Part shown: positions 1 through 9,893 of the stretch, piece by piece
Layout: each line of letters opens with the position of its first letter
Position numbering within the stretch: position 1 is the first letter of the stretch
Made by a program: the position numbers and the translations under genes
Notes under the pieces: generated by a model
The model's database searches: none
Told to the model about the DNA's origin: nothing
The model's input: only the letters and a program-made list of their open reading frames with translations
Assembly (NCBI GenBank): GCA_027491785.1
Contig: JAOZGJ010000101.1
Location: 101,007-165,006, forward strand
Reading direction: 5' to 3'
From: Thermoproteota archaeon
GTDB lineage: Archaea; Korarchaeota; Korarchaeia; Korarchaeales; Korarchaeaceae
Length of the DNA stretch: 64,000 bases

Positions 1-353
1 TTAGACCACATCTTGCAATCTGCTGACAAGATCAGTTTATTTAACGTGCCGAGTATGTCTATTTCATATCTCCTACTATCGAAGGAAAATCTGATCCCCT
101 TCAATGCCTTCATCCCTGATAGCTGGAATCCTCTCAGACAGAGGTCTTCAAATTTCCTCCAGTCTAGGAGTGCTGCGGCTTTCTCAGGGGAAAGACCTAC
201 TCTAATTAAAGCTAGAGCGGTTGCTACAGGATCATTAATAGGATCTCCCCCTACTTCGTCCTTCAGGTAAGAGAGAAGGTCTTCAGGAACTAATTCCCAA
301 TCGCCACTGACCAAAGCATAAAGGCTCTTCTCAGCTAGCTTCTTAAGGTCCAC
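1..353 (-). CDS. N-terminal part of a PD-(D/E)XK-like predicted nuclease, truncated by the window edge
   Basis: Open minus frame running off the left edge from GTG at 353: VDLKKLAEKSLYALVSGDWELVPEDLL...KFEDLCLRGFQLSGMKALKGIRFSFDSRRYEIDILGTLNKLILSADCKMWS. The EIDIL...ADCK pattern resembles the PD-(D/E)XK core. Not in the ORF track. Confidence 0.55.
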   Translation of the reverse strand, partial: MDLKKLAEKSLYALVSGDWELVPEDLLSYLKDEVGGDPINDPVATALALIRVGLSPEKAAALLDWRKFEDLCLRGFQLSGMKALKGIRFSFDSRRYEIDILGTLNKLILSADCKMWS

Positions 354-546
354 TTCTTTATGATAATCGTTAGATAATATTTACATTACGTTCCTCATGA
401 TTAAGGAGCTAGGGATATATGCTCACTGGGAGGACATGGATATGAGGGTAAGAGTTGAGATGATCATCAGTCCCGCAAACCATTTGACGATACAGAGCGA
501 ATGTTTGTATCTCGTGAGGAAAAGTTGATTACTTTTACCTTGTGAG

Positions 547-957
547 GTGAGCGTTTTGAAGGTATATTCTTCATCCTTCTCTATTAGCACTAAGGGAGAG
601 ATAGATTTTGTGGATGTAACGGAGAGAGTTGATGGAATAGTAAGGAAAAGCGGGATAAATGAGGGCCTAGTGTTGCTATTCGCCCCTCACGCGACAGGAG
701 CTATGATAATAAACGAGAACGATCCTTCTTTGTTAGAAGATCTAAAGGATCTATTGGAAAGAATTATTCCAAGAGATGGTTATAGACATCCGTTTAATGC
801 GCATTCCCACCTCAGATCTATCCTTATGGAACCTAGCAAGGTTATTCCAGTAAGCAAGGGAAGGCTGAGCCTCGGCACATGGCAAAGTATAATATGGGTG
901 GAAGTTGACACGCGCCCCAGAAAGAGGACGATTCTCGTTACTGTCCTTGGGGAGTAG
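547..957 (+). CDS. YjbQ/UPF0047 family protein
   Basis: GTG start; APHATGAMIINENDPSLLEDL and GRLSLGTWQSIIWVEVDTRPRKRTILV are YjbQ family signatures. Confidence 0.9.
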   Translation: MSVLKVYSSSFSISTKGEIDFVDVTERVDGIVRKSGINEGLVLLFAPHATGAMIINENDPSLLEDLKDLLERIIPRDGYRHPFNAHSHLRSILMEPSKVIPVSKGRLSLGTWQSIIWVEVDTRPRKRTILVTVLGE

Positions 958-2230
958 ATGGCTCCTCAACGTAGAGAGCAAATAGTAGCAGGCTGAGGAA
1001 TCCTATAGCTGCGCTCACTGAAAATGAAAGAGCGACTCCTGGTAATGCTATTCCGAATAAGGATATCTCCCTAAGAGCGTACTGCTGATATAGCTGACCA
1101 CCAACTATGGGACCTAACACCGCGCCAATATTAAAGGTAGCCTGTACCGTTCCAAAAACCTTTCCTCTAATTTCTCTGGGTGAAATATCGGCTTGTAGTG
1201 CTCTAAAGGGTGGAATGTACACATTAAAGGCTATAGATCTAAGCGTGGAGAGAAAAGTTAGGCTCTCTATATCTCTTGCTATGGGGATAATTGCTGTCAT
1301 CAATCTTGAGAAAGCTCCTGCCGTTATCACGATGCCCTTCCTACCAATTTTATCGCTTAATCTCCCGCCAGGGTATGCGGCAGCCAACCCTATTATCCCC
1401 GAAACGGTGGTGACTATTGCTATGGCGGAGGGATCTGATGATATGAATTGCATTATGTAAAGGCTCATTATCGGGGCTATGAACCCCATAGCAAATCCAT
1501 TGGCCAATCCCATGACGTATAAAGTATTTATGCTTCTTCTAATAGATTTTGGAAGCTTTATATTGATAGAAGCCTGTTTCCTTCCCTCTAATGCTTTACC
1601 ACGTTCTTCCCTCAATAGGAAGGAAAACACTATGGATATGGCGGACATTACGGCGAGACCAAGGAAGGGGAATTTAAGGGCCCATTCTAGATCCCTTATG
1701 CCGAGCGTATATATCCCGATCTTATACAATGCGACTCCAACAGCAGGTCCTCCTATCATGGCCAAATTAGATGATGTCATGTAGATGGCCATAGATCTCC
1801 CTCTCATCTCGCTAGGTACGCTATCCATGAGTAGGGCTTCAGCCACTGGCCATACCATGGCAGATGCGATGCCTTGTAGCCCCCTTATTAGATATAAGTG
1901 GTAGACGCTAGAGGACAGTATGTAGGCATAAGCTAGAACCGAATATATGACTGAACCGGATATTATCAGTCTCTTTCGTCCCAGTTTATCGCTTAATGAT
2001 CCAAAATACCTGGCAAATATCGCTCGGGTTAGCATGAAAGCTGACATCATAAATCCATACTCTAAAGCGTACTGGGAAGCCTGTTTTATGACTCCGAGTT
2101 CCTCTGGAAGCTCGCTTATCCCTCCTTCTAGATATACAACATAGTATGGAAGTATCGGGGATATTGCCCCGAAGCCAAGCGATATGACAAATCCGATTAT
2201 CGAGAGTATTAGGATGTTCCGCTTTTCCAT
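938..2230 (-). CDS. MFS transporter (multidrug or sugar efflux type)
   Basis: 12-TM-like protein with GSLSDKLGRKRLI and GRLSDKIGRKGIV loops; likely start is the ATG at 2230 (MEKRNILILS), not the longer ORF start. Confidence 0.88.
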   Translation of the reverse strand: MEKRNILILSIIGFVISLGFGAISPILPYYVVYLEGGISELPEELGVIKQASQYALEYGFMMSAFMLTRAIFARYFGSLSDKLGRKRLIISGSVIYSVLAYAYILSSSVYHLYLIRGLQGIASAMVWPVAEALLMDSVPSEMRGRSMAIYMTSSNLAMIGGPAVGVALYKIGIYTLGIRDLEWALKFPFLGLAVMSAISIVFSFLLREERGKALEGRKQASINIKLPKSIRRSINTLYVMGLANGFAMGFIAPIMSLYIMQFISSDPSAIAIVTTVSGIIGLAAAYPGGRLSDKIGRKGIVITAGAFSRLMTAIIPIARDIESLTFLSTLRSIAFNVYIPPFRALQADISPREIRGKVFGTVQATFNIGAVLGPIVGGQLYQQYALREISLFGIALPGVALSFSVSAAIGFLSLLLFALYVEEPSTPQGQ

Positions 2231-2309
2231 CGTAATGCCCCTTTTTGCATGCTCTCGAAGGAGGCCTTTACTGTGCAGGGAGTTCCGTATATTATTATTT
2301 TTAACTGAT

Positions 2310-2330
2310 GGTGCTACAACTCGTAGCACC
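2310..2330. promoter_or_regulatory. Perfect 8-bp inverted repeat GGTGCTAC-AACTC-GTAGCACC upstream of the MFS gene
   Basis: Exact inverted repeat, next to an A/T-rich TATA-like stretch (minus strand, about 2288-2302). Confidence 0.5.
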
Positions 2331-2460
2331 AGAGGTGAATTATATGGGGGATCTAGTTTGGCTTTAAGCCCTTAGATCTAGTTTTGTCTTACTTCAGAAA
2401 GAATACGAAATTTGTAGATATCCCTAAGCAGTGTAGCAGGGCTATTCGAGGTGAAGCTCT

Positions 2461-3747
2461 ATGATCAGGATAGATCTACCTCAAGAGGATATTCCGAGAT
2501 ATTGGTACAACATCGTATCAGATTTACCTGATCTTCCACCTCCGATTCATCCGGTTACCAAAGAGCCCTTGGGACCGAAGGATTTCTATCCAATATTCAC
2601 GAGAGAATGTGTTAACCAAGATTTCTCCAAGGAGAAATATATAGAGATACCCGATGAACTTAGAGAGTTCTACATTAGGATAGGAAGACCAACTCCTCTT
2701 TATAGAGCTAGGAGGCTCGAGAATTATCTTAGGACACCGGCTAAGATATACTATAAGAGAGAAGATGTGACACCAACTGGCAGCCATAAGTTAAATACTG
2801 CAATTGTTCAAGCTTTCTGTGCCGCTAGAGAAGGATTAGAGTTCCTGACGACGGAGACAGGTGCAGGTCAGTGGGGAAGTGCCTTATCCTATGCCACAGC
2901 CATGATGGGAATAAGGGCCCTTGTGTTCATGGTAAGAATATCGTACATACAAAAACCTTACAGGAAGCTTGTAATGAAACTTTATGGTGCAGATATAGTC
3001 CCTTCTCCCAGTGACAAGACCGAAGTTGGTAGGAAGTACCTGGAAAGGGATCCAAATCACCCAGGTTCGCTGGGAATAGCCATTAGCGAGGCTATAGAAA
3101 CAGCTATAAATAATGAGAAGGCCAAATATTCGTTAGGAAGCGTGTTAAATCATGTACTACTTCATCAGACAATAATAGGTCAGGAGGTGAAGAAGCAATT
3201 CGAGCTGATTGACGAGAAACCTGATATACTCATAGGATGTGTTGGTGGAGGGAGTAATTTCGCCGGCTTCACGTTCCCATTCATAGAAGAGATCTTGAAT
3301 GGTAGGGAAGAATATGATGTAATCGCGGTTGAGCCTAAAGCTGCACCATCCCTGACTAATGGAGAGTACAGGTATGATTTTGGTGACAGCGCCGGCATAA
3401 CACCTCTCATAAAGATGTTTACTTTAGGACACGACTTCGTCCCGCCTCCAATTCATGCCGGCGGGCTTAGGTATCACGGAGCTGCCCCTACGGTCAGTCT
3501 GCTGAAATCAAAAGGAGTCATTAGATCCGTTACCTATACTCAAGAGGAGACTTTCGAAGCTGGTAGGATTTTCGCAATGACTGAAGGTATAATACCGGCT
3601 CCTGAGACAACGCATGCTGTTAGGGCAGCTATAGATGAAGCATTGAAGGCAAAGGAGAATGGAGAAGAAAAAGTAATAGCATTTAACTTCTCTGGCCATG
3701 GATTACTTGATCTCAAGGGGTATGAAGACGTATTGAAGATTTCCTAG
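2461..3747 (+). CDS. trpB2: TrpB2-type tryptophan synthase beta-like PLP enzyme
   Basis: 428 aa; [19 protein letters not shown]-lysine motif, [20 protein letters not shown]; long TrpB2-like N-terminus. Confidence 0.92.
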   Translation: MIRIDLPQEDIPRYWYNIVSDLPDLPPPIHPVTKEPLGPKDFYPIFTRECVNQDFSKEKYIEIPDELREFYIRIGRPTPLYRARRLENYLRTPAKIYYKREDVTPTGSHKLNTAIVQAFCAAREGLEFLTTETGAGQWGSALSYATAMMGIRALVFMVRISYIQKPYRKLVMKLYGADIVPSPSDKTEVGRKYLERDPNHPGSLGIAISEAIETAINNEKAKYSLGSVLNHVLLHQTIIGQEVKKQFELIDEKPDILIGCVGGGSNFAGFTFPFIEEILNGREEYDVIAVEPKAAPSLTNGEYRYDFGDSAGITPLIKMFTLGHDFVPPPIHAGGLRYHGAAPTVSLLKSKGVIRSVTYTQEETFEAGRIFAMTEGIIPAPETTHAVRAAIDEALKAKENGEEKVIAFNFSGHGLLDLKGYEDVLKIS

Positions 3748-3778
3748 GCATCCCCATCTAATCCTAATCTATTCCCAT

Positions 3779-4714
3779 TTATTTCGGGATAATTCTGGTG
3801 CCAGTCTTTCCTTCTAAGGCTTCTATCACCTTATCTAGGCTGGTTATTATTGCGACATTACCTGTTCTCTCTACAAATCTCATAGCTGCCTTTACCTTAG
3901 GCCCCATATTTCCAGGAGGGAAATGACCCTCATCATAGTATGTTTTAGCTTCCTCCAAGGTCATTACATCTATAAATCTCTGATCTGGCTTCTTGAAGTT
4001 TATAGCGACCTTCTCTACATCAGTCAGTATCATGTAGATATCAGATCCTAAGGAGGTAGCTAGTCTCTCTCCAGCTAAGTCCTTATCTATAACGGCATCT
4101 ACCCCCTCTATCTCTCTCTCGTCAACTACTGGTATTCCCCCACCACCTGATGCTATGACCAATATACCGGCATTCACCATCCTCCTTATGGCTTCTATCT
4201 CTACTTGAGCGATGGGATCCGGAGATGGGACTACTCTCCTCCAACCCTTTCCTACATCATATTTCATCGTCCATCCCAATTTTTCCTTCTCTTTAGCGAC
4301 ATCTTCAGGGTACCATGGCCCTATGAACTTGGTAGGATTATGGAATGCCTCATCGTTTCTATCGACAAGCACCTGTGTGACTATCGTGGCCACGGGTTTA
4401 TCTATACTAGCAGCTCTCAGCTCGTTGATCAGTGACTGCTGGATCATATAGCCAATTAATCCTTGGCTCATCGCACCGCAGGTATGTAATGGCATGGGAG
4501 GAACTTGGGATGCGCCTGCCTCCTGCTGTAGGAGTATAGCTCCTACCTGAGGACCGTTTCCATGGGTCACCACTAGATCGTACCCTCTCCTTATTAACTC
4601 GACTAGTTGCTTACTAGTCCTCCTAGCATTGGCTAGTTGCTCCTCAAAGGTTCCTTTTTGGCCGTATTGTAAGAGGGCATTGCCTCCGAGGGCTACCGTG
4701 ATGAGCTTCTTCAT
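3779..4714 (-). CDS. arcC: Carbamate kinase
   Basis: VALGGNALLQ, VVTHGNGPQVG, ASGGGGIPVV, DKDLAGERLA, GNMGPKVKAA. Confidence 0.95.
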   Translation of the reverse strand: MKKLITVALGGNALLQYGQKGTFEEQLANARRTSKQLVELIRRGYDLVVTHGNGPQVGAILLQQEAGASQVPPMPLHTCGAMSQGLIGYMIQQSLINELRAASIDKPVATIVTQVLVDRNDEAFHNPTKFIGPWYPEDVAKEKEKLGWTMKYDVGKGWRRVVPSPDPIAQVEIEAIRRMVNAGILVIASGGGGIPVVDEREIEGVDAVIDKDLAGERLATSLGSDIYMILTDVEKVAINFKKPDQRFIDVMTLEEAKTYYDEGHFPPGNMGPKVKAAMRFVERTGNVAIITSLDKVIEALEGKTGTRIIPK

Positions 4715-4749
4715 CGATCACACTCTCCCCAAAAAATAGAAGGAGAAGC

Positions 4750-5691
4750 TTATCTTATGAGGGCCGCAAGGATCGCAGCTTCAGTCCACAGCCTATTCTC
4801 AGCTTGATCGAATACTACCGACCACTTGCCCTCTATTACCTCCTCTGTCATTTCATTTCCCCTGTAAGCGGGCAAGCAGTGCATGAATATAACGTGCTCC
4901 TTAGCCAATCCCATTATTTCAGGGGTAACTGTGAATGGAGCGAAGTCTTTCTTCCTCTTCTCCTTAGTTTCTTCTGGTTTACCCATGCTCCACCAAGTGT
5001 TTGCGTATATCACATCAGCTCCTTTTACTGCTTCCCTGATATCATGTACTATTTCTAGTTTAGTTCCTCTTCTAGAGGCCTCTTGCTCAGCGAATTTCCA
5101 TATATCCTCTAAGGGCTCGTATCCCGGAGGAACAGCAAGCGTAAGATCCATACCAAAGACAGGAGCTGTCGCTATAAGCGAATGAGCTACGTTCCAAACA
5201 TCACCTGTATAGACAAGCTTAAGGCCTTCCCAGTAGCCAAATTTCTCTTTTATGGTCATAAGATCAGCCATTGCTTGACATGGATGTTCCTCGTCAGAAA
5301 GTGCGTTTATTACGGGGTTCCTCATATACTTCGCATACTCTACGATCTCCTCCTGACCGAAGGTTCTTATCACGAGAGCATCGTAGTATCTGTCCAGCAC
5401 TCTAGCTGTGTCCTTTAGGGGCTCTCCCCTCTTAAGTTGAAGTTCATCCGGCCTCATGTAAACAGAAAAACCACCTAATCTGTGCATAGCCATCTGAAAT
5501 GAGTTTCGGGTTCTAGTGGAAGGCTTCTTGAAGAGAAGAGCCACCGCCTTCCCTTCCAGAGGTTTAACTTTTATACCAGAATACCACATTTTCTTAAGAT
5601 CCATGGACATTTGAATCAGATATTCTAACTCCTCCCTAGTGAAATCCCTAGTTGTTATGAAATCTCTTCCCCTTAAATTAAATAATGCCAT
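4750..5691 (-). CDS. argF: Ornithine carbamoyltransferase
   Basis: FKKPSTRTRNSF carbamoyl phosphate site, HPCQAMADL, FMHCLPAYRGNEMT. Confidence 0.94.
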   Translation of the reverse strand: MALFNLRGRDFITTRDFTREELEYLIQMSMDLKKMWYSGIKVKPLEGKAVALLFKKPSTRTRNSFQMAMHRLGGFSVYMRPDELQLKRGEPLKDTARVLDRYYDALVIRTFGQEEIVEYAKYMRNPVINALSDEEHPCQAMADLMTIKEKFGYWEGLKLVYTGDVWNVAHSLIATAPVFGMDLTLAVPPGYEPLEDIWKFAEQEASRRGTKLEIVHDIREAVKGADVIYANTWWSMGKPEETKEKRKKDFAPFTVTPEIMGLAKEHVIFMHCLPAYRGNEMTEEVIEGKWSVVFDQAENRLWTEAAILAALIR

Positions 5692-5940
5692 CAAAATCAC
5701 CTCTGAGATGTATATGATGGGGATAGTTTAGCTAAAGAACTTTTCTAAGTTTATAAGCACTTGGAGATATAGAAGTTAGAAAGAAAAGTAATGTTATAGT
5801 GCTACGCGACCAGATATCTTTGCTTATTTTAATTCGATAAAGAGCTATTATTTCTCGGTTATACTAAGTTAAATATATCTTTTTTGGAAAAAAGTTTGCT
5901 AGAGAGTTTTATAGCGATTTATCACATACCTAGAGGATGA

Positions 5941-7218
5941 ATGTTTAAAAGTAAGCTAGTAAGCTCCTCAGTAGGGGAGTGTATGACTCTCGGTAAGGGT
6001 GCTATTATTGGTATTATCGTGATCGTGATCATAATCGCTGCAGCAGCTATACTCTTAGCTCAGACTGGACCAGCTCCTACAAAGACTACGCAAAAGACTA
6101 CCGCTTTTAAGGGAACAGTTAAAGTTGGCCTTATAGCTCCTCTAACTGGAGGTTTAGCTGAACATGGTCTCGATATGAAACAAGCAGCCATTCTAGCTGT
6201 TGACGAGATAAATTCCCAGGGCGGTATTCTAGGTAAGAAAGTGGAACTTATAATAGAAGATACGGCTTGCAATGCCAACCAAGCTACTTCAGCAGTACAG
6301 AAGCTCCTTACACAAGATAAAGTATATGCTGTATTTGGTGAATACTGCTCTACTGTAACGCTAGCTGTTCAACCAATGATCATGGAGGCTAAAAAACTTC
6401 TCTTCGTCCCCGTCTCAGTAGCTACTAAGATAACAGAGCAGGGCTACAAATATACCTTCAGGACATGCGCCAATCAATGGATGCAGACTACTCAGAATGC
6501 TGATTGGGTAGTAGAGCATCTCAAGCCTAAGACCGCTGCAATGCTAGGAGTGAACGATGATTATGGGAGAGAAGGCCTTAAGATCTGGGGTGACAGGGTC
6601 AAATCCAAGGGCGTAAAGGTACTTGCTGAGGAGTACTTTGATTATGGAACAACTGACTTCACGTCCCAACTCTCTAAAATAAAGGCCGTAAATCCGGATG
6701 TTATATTCGTCGTGGCTAACATAAGAGATGCCGCTAACATTCTTAAGCAAGCCCATGAGATTGGTCTCTATAAGCAGTTTGTTATGCTGGGTGGTGTGAC
6801 CAGCGATGAGTTCCTTAAGCTGGCAGATGATGATGCTCTAGGGCTTGTTCACGTGAGCTACTTTGAACCTACATCCAAGAGACCAGTTGCGGTAGAGTTT
6901 GTCAAGAAATTCAAGGCTAGATGGGGAAGAAACCCCGCTATGTATGCCGCAGGTGTATGGGACGCATTTCTTGCATTCAAGAAGGGTGTAGAGAAGGCAG
7001 GCACATGGGACGTTGATAAAGTAGCAGACGCAATAAGGTCCCTCAGATTTGAAGGAGCCCAAGGTACAATATACTTTGATAAGAATGGTCAGGCCCAGAC
7101 CAAAGTTCTCCTAGTACAAGTACAGAAAGTTGGAGGAGAACTTAAGAGAGTGATACTGTATCCACCAGCAGATAAGCAGGGAGAGTATATACCTCCTGAA
7201 AAGCTTTACAAGGGCTGA
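5941..7218 (+). CDS. livK: Branched-chain amino-acid-type ABC transporter substrate-binding protein
   Basis: TM/signal segment then KVGLIAPLTGGLAEHGLDMKQAAILAVDEINSQGGILG; followed by four transporter genes. An alternative start is the ATG at 5983. Confidence 0.9.
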   Translation: MFKSKLVSSSVGECMTLGKGAIIGIIVIVIIIAAAAILLAQTGPAPTKTTQKTTAFKGTVKVGLIAPLTGGLAEHGLDMKQAAILAVDEINSQGGILGKKVELIIEDTACNANQATSAVQKLLTQDKVYAVFGEYCSTVTLAVQPMIMEAKKLLFVPVSVATKITEQGYKYTFRTCANQWMQTTQNADWVVEHLKPKTAAMLGVNDDYGREGLKIWGDRVKSKGVKVLAEEYFDYGTTDFTSQLSKIKAVNPDVIFVVANIRDAANILKQAHEIGLYKQFVMLGGVTSDEFLKLADDDALGLVHVSYFEPTSKRPVAVEFVKKFKARWGRNPAMYAAGVWDAFLAFKKGVEKAGTWDVDKVADAIRSLRFEGAQGTIYFDKNGQAQTKVLLVQVQKVGGELKRVILYPPADKQGEYIPPEKLYKG

Positions 7219-7279
7219 TTACCTTACTCACCTTTTCTATTTTATTTTCATAAGCTTAGACTAGGGGAAGGGGATATAC

Positions 7280-8197
7280 TTGATAGTACAGCTAACGGAG
7301 CTTATAGAGCAGGTGCTCTTCGGGCTGATGATAGGAGGAATTTATGGAGTGATAGGCGTTGGCTTAACGATGATATTCGGTGTGATGAGGTTCAGCAATT
7401 TCGCCCATGGGGAATTTTACATGTTAGGAGCCTACTTCACATATACCTTGGTAATACTCTTAGGAGGGGATCCCTATCTACTAGCACCCTTAGCAGCTAT
7501 AGCTGTTGGCATAGTAGGTATAATCCTAAATAAATTATTGTTTAAATCTTTATATAGGGAATTAAAAGAAATAAAAGGCGCTGCTGCTTTTTACTTTCAG
7601 GATCTAAAATTCATCATGTTAACCATCGGTATTTCAATACTATTTGTAGATCTCGCACTAGTCCTTTGGGGTCCTATACCAATGTCTATACCCAGTTCTC
7701 TGACGAGAGTTGATATTAAGCTACCAGGAGACTTATCCTTTAGCTTAGCAAGATTATTAGCATTTGTTATCGCCATAGTAACCATGGTAGGTCTTTACAG
7801 TTTCTTAAAGCTAACTAAGACAGGTAGGGCAATAAGAGCGACTGCTCAAAATCCATCTGCCGCCATGCTCGTCGGTGTTAATGTCTATAAGATCTACGAT
7901 ATAACAATGTTCCTTTCTACCGGCTTGGCAGCTTTAGCTGGGGGTATTCTCGGACCTATCTATAACGTTTACCCGACGATGGGACTTGACGTTGTCGCAA
8001 TAGCGTTTGTCGTGGTGATAACAGGTGGTATGGGCAATATAATCGGTAGTATGCTTGCTGGTTTCCTTATTGGATTAGCCGAGAGTTTAGGAGGCCTTTT
8101 CTTGGGAACAGAATACAGAGAGGTTGTCGCCTTCGCGATAATGATCCTAGTACTATGGATCAAGCCTGAGGGGATACTAGGTGGAGGGAAGAAGTGA
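7280..8197 (+). CDS. livH: Branched-chain amino acid ABC permease, LivH family
   Basis: TTG start; GGIYGVIGVGLTMIFGVMRFSNFAHGEFYMLGAY. Confidence 0.93.
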   Translation: MIVQLTELIEQVLFGLMIGGIYGVIGVGLTMIFGVMRFSNFAHGEFYMLGAYFTYTLVILLGGDPYLLAPLAAIAVGIVGIILNKLLFKSLYRELKEIKGAAAFYFQDLKFIMLTIGISILFVDLALVLWGPIPMSIPSSLTRVDIKLPGDLSFSLARLLAFVIAIVTMVGLYSFLKLTKTGRAIRATAQNPSAAMLVGVNVYKIYDITMFLSTGLAALAGGILGPIYNVYPTMGLDVVAIAFVVVITGGMGNIIGSMLAGFLIGLAESLGGLFLGTEYREVVAFAIMILVLWIKPEGILGGGKK

Positions 8198-9156
8198 TGC
8201 TCGGAGTTACCAAAGAAGTGCTCCTTCAATTGGCTAAGTATTATGTAATAGCGGGAATATTATTGATACCTATCCCCCTAGCTGGAGATTACGTCACTCA
8301 TGTATCAATCTTGATACTCCTATATGCTGCAACAGCAGCGAGCTTAGACATATTAGTTGGGTACACTGGCAGGTTATCTTTAGGCCATGCTGCATTCTTT
8401 GCCATAGGAGCTTATACATCGACCTTATTAGCTATGAATTGGGGAGTAAGCCCGTGGATAGGCATATTTATCGGAGGGATCATGGCTTCCATCTTCGGAT
8501 TGATTCTAGGAGTGCCCTCTCTTAAGTTAAGAGGTCCTTATCTAGCCATATCCACACTTGGTTTTGGTGTCATAGTATGGCTCATGTTAATTAACTTAGG
8601 GTGGTTAACTAGAGGTCCCCTTGGAATTCCCGATATACCCCCTCTTCCAGGTATAGGGCCATTAGATTTCAGGATCAAGGCTTATTTCTACTATGTTGCG
8701 CTGATATTTGCCTTAATAAGCATTTTTCTCATGCATTTATTAACAAAATCCAGAGTCGGAAAAATCCTCATGTCCATAAGGGAGGATGAAGAAGCTGCCT
8801 TGTCCGTTGGTGTAGACGTACCATCGTTCAAGGTATATGCATTCCTCATAGCAACATTCTTTGCTGGTATTTCGGGAGGCCTGTATGCCCACTATCTTAG
8901 ATACATCAGTCCTGGGTTGTCCACTCTAAGCGAATCAATATATATACTGTCCATGGATATCATCGGAGGATTTGGTACTATAGTTGGTCCTGTGATGGGT
9001 GCTGCTGTACTTTCGCTGCTTCAGGAGCTGTTACGTCCATATTTGGAGTACAGATATCTCATCTATGGCTTGCTCATAATACTCGTCATGAAATTCTTCC
9101 CCTCAGGGATCTACGGAATGGTGGAATTGATTGCTAGGAAGGTGAAAGAAAGATGA
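8194..9156 (+). CDS. livM: Branched-chain amino acid ABC permease, LivM family
   Basis: YTGRLSLGHAAFFAIGAYTSTLL; 4-nt ATGA overlap with livH. Confidence 0.93.
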   Translation: MMLGVTKEVLLQLAKYYVIAGILLIPIPLAGDYVTHVSILILLYAATAASLDILVGYTGRLSLGHAAFFAIGAYTSTLLAMNWGVSPWIGIFIGGIMASIFGLILGVPSLKLRGPYLAISTLGFGVIVWLMLINLGWLTRGPLGIPDIPPLPGIGPLDFRIKAYFYYVALIFALISIFLMHLLTKSRVGKILMSIREDEEAALSVGVDVPSFKVYAFLIATFFAGISGGLYAHYLRYISPGLSTLSESIYILSMDIIGGFGTIVGPVMGAAVLSLLQELLRPYLEYRYLIYGLLIILVMKFFPSGIYGMVELIARKVKER

Positions 9157-9893
9157 TCTTGGAGGCTAGAGGTGTAACTAAAAGGTTTGGTGGATTAGTT
9201 GCTGTCGATAATGTGAGCTTTTATGTAAAGGAAGGCGAAATTTTCGGGATAATAGGGCCTAATGGAGCTGGGAAGACTACCCTCTTCAATGTAATAACAG
9301 GTTTTTATGAGCCCGATGAGGGCAGGATATTCTTCATGGGGAATGACATAACTGGCAAAAAGCCTCATAAGCTAGCAAAACTTGGCTTAACTAGAACTTG
9401 GCAGATAGTTAAGCCTTTCTTAGGGATGAAAGTGATAGATAATGTCTTAGTTCCCATATATGCAACTAAGGGAATAGTCACTGGATTGGATGAGAGAGAT
9501 GCCATAGAAAGAGCTGAGGAGATATTAGATTTCGTTGGTTTGCTTCATAGAAAGGAGAATTTGGCGGAGACACTCCCTCATGGGGAGAGAAAGCGGTTGG
9601 AGATAGCTCGTGCACTAGCAACTGAGCCAAAGATGTTGATGTTAGACGAACCAGCTGGAGGCTTAACACCTAAGGAGATGGATGAAGTCATGGAAGTAGT
9701 TAAGAAGGTAAGGGATTCTGGCGTCACAATCACGATAATAGAACACAACATGAGAGTGATAATGAATATTTGCGAGAGGATAATGGTGCTTAATTTTGGG
9801 GAGAAGATTGCTGAGGGAACTCCTGAGGAGATATCCCGGAATGATGACGTGATAAAAGCCTATTTGGGGGAGAGGTTTCATGCTAGAAGTTAA
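9153..9893 (+). CDS. livG: ABC transporter ATPase, LivG family
   Basis: Walker A GPNGAGKTTLF, GLTRTWQIVKPF, LPHGERKRLEIARALA, LMLDEPAGGL. Confidence 0.94.
   Translation: MILEARGVTKRFGGLVAVDNVSFYVKEGEIFGIIGPNGAGKTTLFNVITGFYEPDEGRIFFMGNDITGKKPHKLAKLGLTRTWQIVKPFLGMKVIDNVLVPIYATKGIVTGLDERDAIERAEEILDFVGLLHRKENLAETLPHGERKRLEIARALATEPKMLMLDEPAGGLTPKEMDEVMEVVKKVRDSGVTITIIEHNMRVIMNICERIMVLNFGEKIAEGTPEEISRNDDVIKAYLGERFHARS

Noticed and set aside
13-270. 85-aa plus-strand ORF in the track
   Set aside because: Antisense to the better-supported partial nuclease-like frame on the minus strand; low-complexity Ser/Leu composition.
1107-2375. Several plus-strand ORFs (1107..1460, 1479..1784, 1947..2144, 2184..2375)
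   Set aside because: Shadow ORFs antisense to the MFS transporter.
2349-2380. GATCTAG repeated on both sides of GGCTTTAAGCC
   Set aside because: Short and A/T-rich; could be chance, weaker than the 2310-2330 palindrome.
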